18,493 bases of DNA from Acidimicrobiales bacterium (GTDB taxonomy: Bacteria > Actinomycetota > Acidimicrobiia > Acidimicrobiales > VFJN01). Position numbers and translations under genes: made by a program. Under the pieces are notes generated by a model. It did no database searches and was not told the DNA's origin. It saw nothing but the letters and a program-made list of their open reading frames with translations. The stretch is from positions 1-18,493 of the forward strand of contig JAFGPU010000125.1 of the NCBI GenBank assembly GCA_016936035.1. The letters are read 5' to 3'. Position 1 is the stretch's first letter, and every line of letters begins with the position of its first letter. This document shows positions 1 to 6,263 of the stretch, in pieces.

Positions 1-95
1 CAAAGACCCGTTGTAGCCGGAAAACCGCTGGTAGCGGCCAGCGCACACCACGATGCGTGATCGATGCGGCAGCGCCCTACTGGGCGACCGAAAAT

Positions 96-123
96 ATGAC
101 GAACACATGACGAACAGTCATGT
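96..123. repeat. 11-bp-spaced direct repeat plus inverted repeat
   Basis: The 10-mer ATGACGAACA occurs at 96-105 and again at 107-116, so the two copies are offset by 11 bp, about one helical turn. The second copy also forms an inverted repeat, ACATGAC (105-111) with GTCATGT (117-123), perfect over 7 bp with a GAACA loop. It lies in an A-rich stretch that is unusual for this GC-rich region. The arrangement resembles a protein-binding site, but no start codon with a good ribosome binding site is next to it, so its target is unknown. Confidence 0.5.
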
Positions 124-249
124 TCCTGCACCGTCGCGACCCGTCGGACCCCGGGGCGTCGCCGCACCGGGGCCGGAGCGGGCGCGGAGCGCACGCGACG
201 GACCGCCCTCGCGGCCGCCGAGATCGACGACCCACTGTGAACGGGCGCA

Positions 250-264
250 CCCGCCCGCGGCGGG
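250..264 (-). terminator. Possible GC-rich terminator after the zinc-ribbon gene
   Basis: CCCGCC (250-255) pairs with GGCGGG (259-264) around a CGC loop, and CGGGC (242-246) can pair with GCCCG (264-268) to extend the stem. It lies within 10 bases of the stop at 270-272 of the minus-strand gene. There is no U-tract. Such sequence can arise by chance at this base composition, so the call is tentative. Confidence 0.35.
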
Positions 265-269
265 CCCGG

Positions 270-563
270 TCAGGCGCAGTGGGCTTCGATGACCTCGACC
301 CGGCGGTGCACCCCGGCGTGGGGCTGCGTGCGCACCCGCTGGCTGCACAGCGGACAGATGGTGCCACCGTCGCCGTCGGTGCAGCCCGCCCGCATCTGCC
401 ACCCGGACGCCCCGCAGTAGCGGGACGGGTCGTGACGGCCGGCCCACCAGCGGACCGGGCGTTGCTGACCGTCGCCGCGGCCCGCCACCGCGGCGACAGA
501 ACCGGACGGGGTGACCACCGGGCGGCGCACCGCCCGCCAGGCGCGCACCAGGCGGTCACCCAT
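270..563 (-). CDS. Small Cys-rich (zinc-ribbon-like) hypothetical protein
   Basis: This encodes 97 residues of unknown family. The N-terminal half is basic (Arg-rich, residues 5-43). The C-terminal half has the look of a metal site: Cys50, Cys61 and a CPLC pair at 70-73, followed by His82, His86, His95 and Cys96. The spacing C-x10-C-x8-C-x2-C suggests a zinc ribbon, but I cannot assign a named family. The ATG at 563-561 overlaps the last codons of the upstream gene by 8 bases, which points to translational coupling, so the two products probably act together. The Cys/His-rich tail is the best argument that this frame is real, because the competing frames lack any pattern. Function is unknown; nucleic-acid binding is a plausible guess. 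Confidence 0.6.
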   Translation of the reverse strand: MGDRLVRAWRAVRRPVVTPSGSVAAVAGRGDGQQRPVRWWAGRHDPSRYCGASGWQMRAGCTDGDGGTICPLCSQRVRTQPHAGVHRRVEVIEAHCA

Positions 564-948
564 GCCGGCGCCCCCCGGCGGCACCGGGGCCTCGGGCGGT
601 GAACCACACCTCACCGGGCAGCTCGCCGCGCTCGGGCGCCCCGACGTGGCCGGCGAGTGCGGCGATCTGCCGTTCGTAGGCCACCTGGCTGGCCATGGCC
701 TGGTAGTGCGCCACCGTGAAGGGCTTGTCGCGGGGCGCCGGCGGAACGAGCCCCGACGGGCCGGTTCCCGGTACCGCACCGGCGTCGACGAGCACGGGGG
801 AAGCGGACGCCGCCCGGCGGCGGCCGACGAGGGCGCCGACGGCGTGGACCATCGTGGCGATGCGCCCGCGAGCCCGGACGGCCGAGAGCGAGGGGAGGGC
901 GGAGATCGCCTCTGGCGCCAGGGGCGCCGCACCGCTCGTGGTGGCCAT
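556..948 (-). CDS. Hypothetical protein, first gene of a coupled pair
   Basis: This encodes 130 residues with no family I recognise. It is Ala/Gly/Pro-rich and likely soluble: an N-terminal Ala-rich part (1-45), a Pro-rich linker (about 55-73), and a more ordered segment with two predicted helices (about 76-100, containing HYQAMASQVAYERQIAAL). There is no signal peptide or membrane segment. The ATG at 948-946 is preceded on the minus strand by a purine-rich AAAGGATGAGGGA, a good ribosome binding site. The gene overlaps the following zinc-ribbon-like gene by 8 bases and so forms a two-gene operon with it. The upstream boundary is the hairpin at 1098-1136. Confidence 0.6.
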   Translation of the reverse strand: MATTSGAAPLAPEAISALPSLSAVRARGRIATMVHAVGALVGRRRAASASPVLVDAGAVPGTGPSGLVPPAPRDKPFTVAHYQAMASQVAYERQIAALAGHVGAPERGELPGEVWFTARGPGAAGGRRHG

Positions 949-1097
949 TCCCTCATCCTTTGCCGCTGATGGCTTACCGATCAGTCAGATGGTCGGACCG
1001 GACCTCTGAACTGTCCAGCTTCGCGATTCGTGCCCAGTATCCGTCAGTACCGCACGGATCGCAAGCAGTTCCTGACGCGCCGTACCCGGGAACCACA

Positions 1098-1136
1098 CTG
1101 GGCGCCCAAACCGCTACGCAGCGGCCGGGCGCCCAG
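1098..1136 (-). terminator. Nested perfect hairpin, terminator of the DUF397 gene
   Basis: CTGGGCGCCC (1098-1107) pairs perfectly with GGGCGCCCAG (1127-1136). Inside the loop a second perfect stem forms, CCGCT (1111-1115) with AGCGG (1120-1124). It sits 30 bases past the DUF397 stop. No U-tract follows on the minus strand, as is common for actinobacterial terminators. The rest of 949-1166 holds the leader of the neighbouring pair and no gene. Confidence 0.7.
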
Positions 1137-1166
1137 GGCAGGTTCAGCAAGTGGCCAGGTCAGCGC

Positions 1167-1376
1167 CTAGATGTCGTCGAACTCACCCCGTCGCACACCT
1201 CCGAGGAACGCTTCCCACTCGCTCGGGAAGAATTCGAGGATGGGGCCGTGGCCGTTCTGCTTGGTGTCACGGACGCCGATCGTGCCGTCGTCGGAGAACC
1301 CGACCTCGACGCAGTTGTCGCCGCCGCTGGAGAGGGTTGACTTGCGCCAGCCGGTGAACGTGCGCTCGCTCGTCAT
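1167..1376 (-). CDS. DUF397 domain protein
   Basis: This 69-residue protein is a complete DUF397 domain. The family signature is clear: WRKSTLSSGGDNCVEV near residues 10-25, then IGVRDTK and, towards the end, FPSEWEAFLGGVRRGEFD. DUF397 proteins are small actinobacterial partners of XRE-type regulators; BldB of Streptomyces is the known example, with a role in development. The start at 1376 was chosen over an upstream ATG at 1418 because the domain begins here and AAGGGA lies 8 bases before it. The XRE-DUF5753 gene is next upstream on the same strand but 409 bp away, so this gene likely has its own promoter. Family assignment is secure; the exact role (co-regulator or antitoxin-like partner) is inferred from the family. 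Confidence 0.93.
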   Translation of the reverse strand: MTSERTFTGWRKSTLSSGGDNCVEVGFSDDGTIGVRDTKQNGHGPILEFFPSEWEAFLGGVRRGEFDDI

Positions 1377-1415
1377 GATGTGAGTCCCTTCTGGATGTGA
1401 CGGTGGGACGGTCAG

Positions 1416-1450
1416 CACGATGCGCTGTACAGCCCACGGTTCGAAACCGT
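1416..1450 (-). promoter_or_regulatory. Candidate operator cluster upstream of DUF397
   Basis: Two palindromes lie side by side: CTGTACAG (1425-1432) and ACGGTT-CGA-AACCGT (1436-1450, perfect 6-bp arms). The minus-strand word AGCGCATCGTG (1416-1426) matches 9 of 11 bases of AGCGCATTCTG in the dyad before the XRE gene (2680-2690). This suggests that the XRE protein binds both places. Binding is inferred. Confidence 0.4.
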
Positions 1451-1738
1451 ACTTCCTCAGACGCGACCGTGACCACGGAACGCGGGGACTTTTCGGGACA
1501 GGTGTGACGCGTTTGGCACCTGACCTGGTGTTTCATCAGTCATCCGTCAGCCCAGATTCTTTCGGAATCTCACGCAGCGTGGTGGATGGGTCGCGGAGGA
1601 AGTTCCCTCACGGGCAAGAAGCGCGTGGCGTTCGCCCGCCGCCGCACCTTCCTGGCATGCGCGATCGACCGCCCCGGCACGCGGGCCGCGGCACCCGCGA
1701 CGAGCGATCGGCCCGGGATGGCCCGCTCGGCGCCGGTG

Positions 1739-1771
1739 CTGCCCGCCCACGGGCAGCGGCCTCGGAGGCCG
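1739..1771 (-). terminator. Tandem hairpins after the XRE gene
   Basis: Two perfect 6-bp hairpins are directly adjacent: CTGCCC (1739-1744) with GGGCAG (1751-1756), and CGGCCT (1757-1762) with AGGCCG (1766-1771). They begin 15 bases past the XRE stop on the minus strand. No U-tract follows. Confidence 0.55.
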
Positions 1772-1785
1772 GGGCCGCCGCCGGA

Positions 1786-2643
1786 CTACCTGGCGACGGC
1801 CTTCGCCGTCGAGACCAGCAGGTCGAGGCTGTCGTGGGACGAGAGCGCGGCGCGGCGCAGGCGGTCGTAGAGCTCGCTGTAGCGCTTCACGCCGTCGCTC
1901 TCGACCAGCACGAGATCGTCGGTGACGGTGTCGACGGCGACGATCGTGGGGTCGCCCGGATCGCTGAAGGTGTAGATCGAGAACGCCGAGCGCGGCACGC
2001 TGTAGCCCTCGACCTCGGCCTCGACGGGCAGGATGCGCACCGTGATCTTGGGGTTGCCGTTGACCGTGGCGGCGATGTGGTACAGCTGCGCCTTCACGAC
2101 CTCGGGCGGCGCCGACGGGCGCCGGATCGCGAGCTCGTCGATGATGACCTCGTAGGCGGGGCCACCCGGACGGCGCAGCATGCGCTGGCGCCCGATTCGG
2201 CCCTCGACGGCCTTGTCGGCGTTGAAGCTGGGCGCTCCCGCCAGGCGGTCGGCGTCGCCTCTCGACCGCGTGAACTCGTTCGTCTGGAGCAGACCCGGGA
2301 TGAAGGTCATCTGGAACTCGCGGATGGTCTGGGCGCCCGCCTCGAGGTTGGCGTAGAGCGCCTGGCGCTCGCCCATCGCGCGGTTGGACTCCCACCACCC
2401 GCGCTCCCCCGCCTCGCGCGCGATCGTCATGATCTGGGTCCAACGGTCGTCGTCGACGCCCAGTGCATCGAGGATCTTCATCACGTCGTCCTGATCGACG
2501 ACGTGGCCGTTCTCGAGACGGGAGATCTGGGCCCGGCTCTGCCCGATCTGCTTCGCCAGCTGGACGTGGGTGACGCCGGCGTGGGTGCGCAGCGCCCGCA
2601 ACTCGGCGGCCAGCCGCAAGCGACGTACGTATGGACTGATCAT
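1786..2643 (-). CDS. XRE-family regulator with DUF5753 domain
   Basis: This encodes a 285-residue cytoplasmic DNA-binding protein. Residues about 8-66 form a Cro/C1-type helix-turn-helix (HVQLAKQIGQSRAQISRLENG). Residues about 95-280 form the DUF5753 domain, recognisable from PGLLQTNEF and the later ITVRILP and FSIYTFSDP segments. Such proteins pair with DUF397 proteins in actinobacteria, as here with the gene at 1167-1376. The start at 2643 is preceded by GGGGAAGG four bases upstream and fits the usual family length; the longer frame back to 2766 adds 41 residues of poor quality that cover the likely promoter. The imperfect dyad at 2675-2691 suggests autoregulation. Family certain, target genes unknown. 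Confidence 0.93.
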   Translation of the reverse strand: MISPYVRRLRLAAELRALRTHAGVTHVQLAKQIGQSRAQISRLENGHVVDQDDVMKILDALGVDDDRWTQIMTIAREAGERGWWESNRAMGERQALYANLEAGAQTIREFQMTFIPGLLQTNEFTRSRGDADRLAGAPSFNADKAVEGRIGRQRMLRRPGGPAYEVIIDELAIRRPSAPPEVVKAQLYHIAATVNGNPKITVRILPVEAEVEGYSVPRSAFSIYTFSDPGDPTIVAVDTVTDDLVLVESDGVKRYSELYDRLRRAALSSHDSLDLLVSTAKAVAR

Positions 2644-2674
2644 GAAACCTTCCCCGGACCCCTGCGCTTCCCGA

Positions 2675-2691
2675 ACAGTAGCGCATTCTGT
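2675..2691 (-). promoter_or_regulatory. Candidate operator/promoter of the XRE gene
   Basis: ACAGTA (2675-2680) and TTCTGT (2686-2691) form an imperfect dyad (5 of 6 matched) around GCGCA, 32 bases upstream of the XRE start. On the minus strand it contains TACTGT, a TAnnnT-type -10 candidate. A position this close to the start fits autorepression by the XRE protein. Confidence 0.4.
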
Positions 2692-2766
2692 ACGTCGGGG
2701 TTTCCGGGACGCGCCGCGCACACCGTGCGGGGCGCGACACGGCAGGTCAGGAGGGTAGTGAGGCAA

Positions 2767-2795
2767 CCGCGGCGCGCGACGGGAACGCGCCGCGG
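2767..2795 (-). terminator. Strong hairpin after the SRPBCC gene
   Basis: CCGCGGCGCG (2767-2776) pairs perfectly with CGCGCCGCGG (2786-2795) around a 9-base loop, 70 bases past the stop at 2865. It insulates the downstream XRE gene from read-through. Confidence 0.65.
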
Positions 2796-2864
2796 CGCGT
2801 GATCGAGCGAGTCGTCGTCGTGCTGACGGGTGCGGGGCGCGGTCGATCGCCCACCCGATCCCGG

Positions 2865-3560
2865 TCAGTCGCGCGCCGTGGCCCCGTCCCGGGCCTGGCC
2901 GTCGGCCGCCCCGTCGGTGGTGACGGCGTCACGGTCCGAGCCGGGGCCCTCGGCGGCCGCAACGGGCGCCTCGGCCATGGCGCGCTCGGCCTTCATCCGC
3001 TCGAGGACCTGCCGTCGCGTCGACTTCTTGACGAACCGGGCGCCGACGGCCATGAGCGGCCACAGCAGCAGGCCGGCGGGGCGCCGCACCTTGCTCGGCG
3101 CCATCGCACCGCAGCCCACGGCGATGACCTGGTTGTCGTCGTCGAGCAGCGTCGGCATGTAGCGGCGGAACAACCGCTCGCCCAGCAGCCCGGCGCCCGG
3201 GAACACGTAGCGCCCGCTGATGCTGTTCACGAGGATGCACGAGGCGCCGTCGACCGGCACCACCTGGAACGACTGGTGGTGGGGGAACGGATCGCGCCCC
3301 GGGACGTCGGGGCTCTTGAACTCGCCGAACGCCACGAAGTACGGACGGACCTCGCGGATCTTCGCCTGGCGCCGCTGCTGGTAGAAGCCGAAGAAGTCGT
3401 GGTCGATGGTGACGACCGCCCCGGCGCGCAGCTCGGTCTCGTCGGTGTCGACCTCGGCGTGCAGCATGTTGACGCTGAAGAGGTTGTGGGGAACGGCCAT
3501 CCAGTCCCACACCACGTCGGCAGGCGCGTCGACCCGCATCATCCGCTCACATGTCCCCAT
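2865..3560 (-). CDS. SRPBCC (START/polyketide-cyclase fold) protein
   Basis: This encodes 231 residues. The N-terminal part (about 1-150) looks like an SRPBCC hydrophobic-pocket domain: the opening MMRVDAPADVVWDWMAVPHN is the usual first strand and helix, and DFFGFYQQRRQAKIREVRPY fits the central sheet. A hydrophobic stretch, RPAGLLLWPLMAVGARFV (about 160-178), is followed by a basic helix and an Ala/Gly/Asp-rich disordered tail (about 197-231). The family binds lipids or other hydrophobic ligands; the ligand here is unknown. The ATG at 3560 follows GGGAGG at 6 bases, a strong ribosome binding site. The gene diverges from the DUF574 methyltransferase across 226 bp. It could also be called a plain hypothetical; the fold call is by pattern only. 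Confidence 0.75.
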   Translation of the reverse strand: MGTCERMMRVDAPADVVWDWMAVPHNLFSVNMLHAEVDTDETELRAGAVVTIDHDFFGFYQQRRQAKIREVRPYFVAFGEFKSPDVPGRDPFPHHQSFQVVPVDGASCILVNSISGRYVFPGAGLLGERLFRRYMPTLLDDDNQVIAVGCGAMAPSKVRRPAGLLLWPLMAVGARFVKKSTRRQVLERMKAERAMAEAPVAAAEGPGSDRDAVTTDGAADGQARDGATARD

Positions 3561-3786
3561 GGTGGTCCTCCCTCGTCGACCCCCTCAGGATGGCCGATCG
3601 CGACCGCACGTACCGCACCGGGCCCGTTACAAAACGGAGGAGGTTCGCCCGGCGCACGTACTCCGCGGGCGTCGGACCACGCCCGGTGGGCGCACCCGCC
3701 CGCGCCTTGCAGGCACGATGCGTGCCGGTCGATGATGAGGCGGCGAGCACGCGCTGGGCCGTGCACACGCCGACGAGGAGCACGCC
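3561..3786. promoter_or_regulatory. Divergent intergenic region with one inverted repeat
   Basis: This 226-bp region separates two divergent genes and must hold both promoters. The only clear structure is CCGTT (3624-3628) with AACGG (3633-3637) around ACAA, in an A-rich island. Ribosome binding sites stand at both ends: GGGAGG for the minus gene and GAGGAG for the plus gene. I could not identify a reliable -35/-10 pair. Confidence 0.4.
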
Positions 3787-4629
3787 GTGATCCATCGACC
3801 GTCCACCCCCGCGTCCGAGCGCGATCTGGTGACCATCGACAGCACGGTCGCCCACACGTCCCGCATCTACGACTACCTCCTCGGCGGCACGGACAACTTC
3901 GCGATCGACCGGGAGGTCGCCGACCACGCGTTCGCCGCCTACCCCGGCGGCCTCGACGGCGCCCGCCACGACGCCCGGGCCAACCGAGCCTTCCTGGGCC
4001 GGGCCGTGCGGTACCTGGCCGGCGAGGCTGGCATCCGCCAGTTCCTCGACATCGGCACCGGCATACCGAACGCCGACAACACCCACGCCGTCGCTCGATC
4101 GGTGGCGCCGGACGCCAGGATCGTCTACGTCGACAACGACCCGATCGTGCTCGCCCACGCCCACGCCCTGCTCGACCCCACCGCCGAAGGGCGTACGGCC
4201 TACGTCGACGGCGACCTGCGCGACCCGCAGGGCATCATCGACCAGGCTGCGGCCACGCTCGACTTCCGGCAGCCCGTCGCCCTCGTCCTCGTCGGGTTGC
4301 TGCACGTCATCCCCGACGACAGCGACCCCTACGGCCACGTGGCCGACCTCGTCGAGGCGGTGGCGCCGGGCAGCTACCTGGTGCTCTCGCACCTGACGAG
4401 CGACGTGCAGGGCGGCGACATGTCCGTCGTGCACGGCCGGCTCGACGAGCGCATGCGCGCAACCAACCCCCCGGCCCTCCGCTCGCGCGATGACGTCGCC
4501 CGCTTCCTCGACGGGCTCGACCTGGTCGAGCCCGGTGTGGTCCCCGCCGCCCGGTGGCGGCCCGACGAGGCGACCGGGGCCGACGATCGGCCCTCACCCC
4601 TCTACGCGGCGGTCGGCCGCAAGGCCTGA
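3787..4629 (+). CDS. DUF574-type SAM-dependent methyltransferase
   Basis: This 280-residue cytoplasmic protein belongs to the actinobacterial S-adenosylmethionine methyltransferase family once called DUF574 (Methyltransf_19). The signature RIYDYLLGGTDNFAIDR lies at 26-42. The SAM-binding glycine loop FLDIGTGIPNADNTH is at 87-101, VYVDNDPIVLAHA at 113-125 supplies the acidic residue for the ribose, and DLRDP follows at 143-147. The start is GTG at 3787, with GAGGAG about 8 bases upstream. The gene stands alone and converges on the GGDEF gene with only 14 bases between the stops. Members are abundant in actinobacteria and most have no assigned substrate, so the methylated target is unknown. Confidence 0.95.
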   Translation: MIHRPSTPASERDLVTIDSTVAHTSRIYDYLLGGTDNFAIDREVADHAFAAYPGGLDGARHDARANRAFLGRAVRYLAGEAGIRQFLDIGTGIPNADNTHAVARSVAPDARIVYVDNDPIVLAHAHALLDPTAEGRTAYVDGDLRDPQGIIDQAAATLDFRQPVALVLVGLLHVIPDDSDPYGHVADLVEAVAPGSYLVLSHLTSDVQGGDMSVVHGRLDERMRATNPPALRSRDDVARFLDGLDLVEPGVVPAARWRPDEATGADDRPSPLYAAVGRKA

Positions 4630-4647
4630 CGCTCGCCAGCGCGTCAG
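4626..4647. terminator. Bidirectional hairpin built from two stop codons
   Basis: CTGACGC (4626-4632) pairs perfectly with GCGTCAG (4641-4647) around an 8-base loop. The arms contain the TGA of the methyltransferase (4627-4629) and the TGA of the GGDEF gene (4646-4644). The convergent layout and 14-bp gap make a shared terminator likely, though the stem is short and lacks U-tracts. Confidence 0.5.
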
Positions 4648-6050
4648 CCGCCGTCGCGGCCCGTGCGCTTGGCCTCGTAGAGCGCGGCGTCGGCCAGCCG
4701 GGCCACGTCGCCCGCCGCCGCCGTGGCGACACCCACACTGGCGCCCACCGTCACCGTGAGCCCGCCGTCGAGCGCGATCGGGGTGCCGATCGACCGGACG
4801 ACGCGTTCGGCGGAACGTGACGCATCGTCGGGGTCGGTGCCCGCAGCGAACACCACCGCGAACTCGTCGCCGCCGAAGCGCACGGCGAGGTCGCCGTCGC
4901 GCACACCCGCCCGCAGCCGTTCCGCGACCACCCGGAGCACGGCATCTCCGGTGTCGTGCCCGTAGGAGTCGTTGATCGGCTTGAAGGCGTCGAGGTCGAG
5001 GATGGCGACCGTGACCTGGCCCCTGGCCTCGTCGAGCCGGCGCTCCAGGGCCGACCGGTTGGCCAGGCCCGTCAGGGGGTCGGTGAGCGCCTGGCGCCGG
5101 AGCGTGTGGCGTCGCCGCTCCTCGGCGATGACCAGGCTGGCGAGCCGCTCGGTGTGGCGCAGGGCCTCGTCGGTGGCGATGTTGCGCTCGACCGCGATCT
5201 GCACCCACACGACGATGCAGCCGATGACCTCGCGGGTGTGCTGCTCCCTGATCGGCACGACCCAGGCGGTGCGGAAACCCTCGGCGCGGGCCCAGGAGGC
5301 CAGGTCGTCGGGGAACCCGGCGAAGTCCACGGGTGCCAGCACCTCGCCGCGGGATGCCGACGACCACCAGCGCGGGTCGGTGGCCAGCCGCGCGGCGGGC
5401 GAGCCCACCGACGCGCCGACGACCGGGCCCTCCTCGGCCAGCGCCACCACCGCAGCGGAGCCGAGGTAGTCGGGCACCAGGCTCGCACAGGCGGCCAGCA
5501 CGTCCGGCACCGGCATGTCGGCCACCAGCAGGTCGATGACGTGGCCGACACCGTCGAGCTCGCCGCTGACGGGCCGCGAGAACACGAGCAGGCCGCGCAC
5601 GACAGGGTCGTCGAGCAGGTTGTGGATCGTGGCCTCCAGGATCACCCAGCGTCCGTCGAAGCGCTGGAACCGGTAGCGGATCGGCTGCGGCACGGCGGCG
5701 GCGGTCGGCCGGGACGAGATCGCTCTGACGGCCCGGAGCTGTGCCAGGCCGTGGAGGAGGCGGTCGACGTCGTCGGGGTGGATGCGCTCGAGCGAGCTGG
5801 CGCCCCGCCGGGAGTCGGGATCGGCGCCGGTCACCCAGGTGGCCGAGTGGCTGATCCACCGGATGCTCAGGTCGTCGTCGATGAGCGTGACCACCGTCGA
5901 CGGCGACCGGTCGATGGCCCGCACGATGCGCGCCGCCACCTCGGGCGGCACCTCAGCCGGCACCTCCGGCGCCACGGCAGGGCCGGCGGCCGGGGGCGCG
6001 TCCTGTTGCGCCACCGCGGCGGTCTCGCCCGCCGACGTTGCACGGCTCAT
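4644..6050 (-). CDS. PAS/GAF-like diguanylate cyclase (GGDEF)
   Basis: This 468-residue protein makes cyclic di-GMP from two GTP. An Ala/Pro-rich leader (1-38) precedes a PAS domain (about 42-160, with SLERIHPDDVDRLL and YRFQRFDGRWV), a GAF-like sensor region (about 170-305) and a C-terminal GGDEF domain (318-468, beginning LTDPLTGLANRSALERRL). The catalytic GGDEF is intact at 393-397, and an RxxD inhibitory site (RDGD, 384-387) lies exactly five residues before it, so an active, product-inhibited enzyme is expected. There are no membrane segments. An in-frame ATG at 6209, with a strong GGAGGAGG before it, would add 53 residues. I prefer 6050 because the extension is Arg/Pro-rich, has lower G/C at third positions and contains a TACGAT -10 candidate. 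The start remains open. It diverges from the copper-enzyme pair. Confidence 0.9.
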   Translation of the reverse strand: MSRATSAGETAAVAQQDAPPAAGPAVAPEVPAEVPPEVAARIVRAIDRSPSTVVTLIDDDLSIRWISHSATWVTGADPDSRRGASSLERIHPDDVDRLLHGLAQLRAVRAISSRPTAAAVPQPIRYRFQRFDGRWVILEATIHNLLDDPVVRGLLVFSRPVSGELDGVGHVIDLLVADMPVPDVLAACASLVPDYLGSAAVVALAEEGPVVGASVGSPAARLATDPRWWSSASRGEVLAPVDFAGFPDDLASWARAEGFRTAWVVPIREQHTREVIGCIVVWVQIAVERNIATDEALRHTERLASLVIAEERRRHTLRRQALTDPLTGLANRSALERRLDEARGQVTVAILDLDAFKPINDSYGHDTGDAVLRVVAERLRAGVRDGDLAVRFGGDEFAVVFAAGTDPDDASRSAERVVRSIGTPIALDGGLTVTVGASVGVATAAAGDVARLADAALYEAKRTGRDGG

Positions 6051-6122
6051 GTCCTGCTGGCCCCCCAACCACTTCACCTCGCGTGGGGCCCGATGGCCCC
6101 TGAACGACAGACGCGCGCTACT

Positions 6123-6143
6123 GATCGTACAGGTCGGACGATC
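6123..6143 (-). promoter_or_regulatory. Possible promoter/operator of the GGDEF gene
   Basis: GATCGT (6123-6128) and ACGATC (6138-6143) form a perfect 6-bp inverted repeat with a 9-base spacer. On the minus strand it includes TACGAT (6129-6124), which matches the actinobacterial -10 pattern and would give a leader of about 65 bases to the start at 6050. No good -35 is visible. Confidence 0.35.
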
Positions 6144-6210
6144 GGTCGGCGGCCGCCTCGGCCCCCGCCCGGGTCGCCGTGCCGGCGCCGCACGCGCGGA
6201 GAGCGACATT

Positions 6211-6260
6211 GCCTCCTCCGTATTTTCTCTAGTAGTTCCTAGAGAAATTACTGAGGAGGC
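6211..6260. promoter_or_regulatory. 50-bp near-perfect palindrome between divergent genes
   Basis: Positions 6211-6232 pair with 6239-6260 at 20 of 22 positions (mismatches at 6219/6252 and 6223/6248) around a 6-base centre. The inner arms TTTCTCTAG (6224-6232) and CTAGAGAAA (6239-6247) are perfect. The outer arms carry GAGGAGGC on both strands: it is the ribosome binding site of the oxidase (ATG 6264) and lies 5 bases before an in-frame ATG (6209) of the GGDEF gene. TATTTT (6221-6226, plus) and TAATTT (6250-6245, minus) are mirrored -10-like words. It may be an operator for a dimeric regulator, or an RNA hairpin that hides the ribosome binding site if transcripts begin outside it. Confidence 0.75.
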
Positions 6261-6263
6261 GAC

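Larger units (their letters stand above)
1..269. other. Left-edge region without a convincing gene
   Basis: No reading frame here looks protein-like; those present are Arg/Pro/Gly-rich shadows. The region holds a small hairpin (CCGCT 25-29 / AGCGG 33-37), a repeat cluster at 96-123 described separately, and a GC-rich hairpin at 250-264 just past the stop of the neighbouring minus-strand gene. It is downstream of that gene; nothing shows what lies beyond the left edge. Confidence 0.5.
1377..1785. other. Intergenic region between the XRE and DUF397 genes
   Basis: This 409-bp region has no credible gene. It holds the DUF397 leader with dyads at 1425-1432 and 1436-1450, and the tandem hairpins after the XRE gene at 1739-1771. 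The middle part (about 1480-1600) is less GC-rich than the genes around it, consistent with a promoter region for the DUF397 gene, but I could not fix a convincing -35/-10 pair. Confidence 0.5.

Noticed and set aside
2644..2766. Longer start of the XRE regulator at 2766
   Set aside because: The added 41 residues are not family-like, and the sequence holds the dyad, a -10-like word and the ribosome binding site of the shorter start.
1420..2802. A 460-codon plus-strand frame over the XRE gene
   Set aside because: It is the antisense of a well-supported regulator and has no ribosome binding site.
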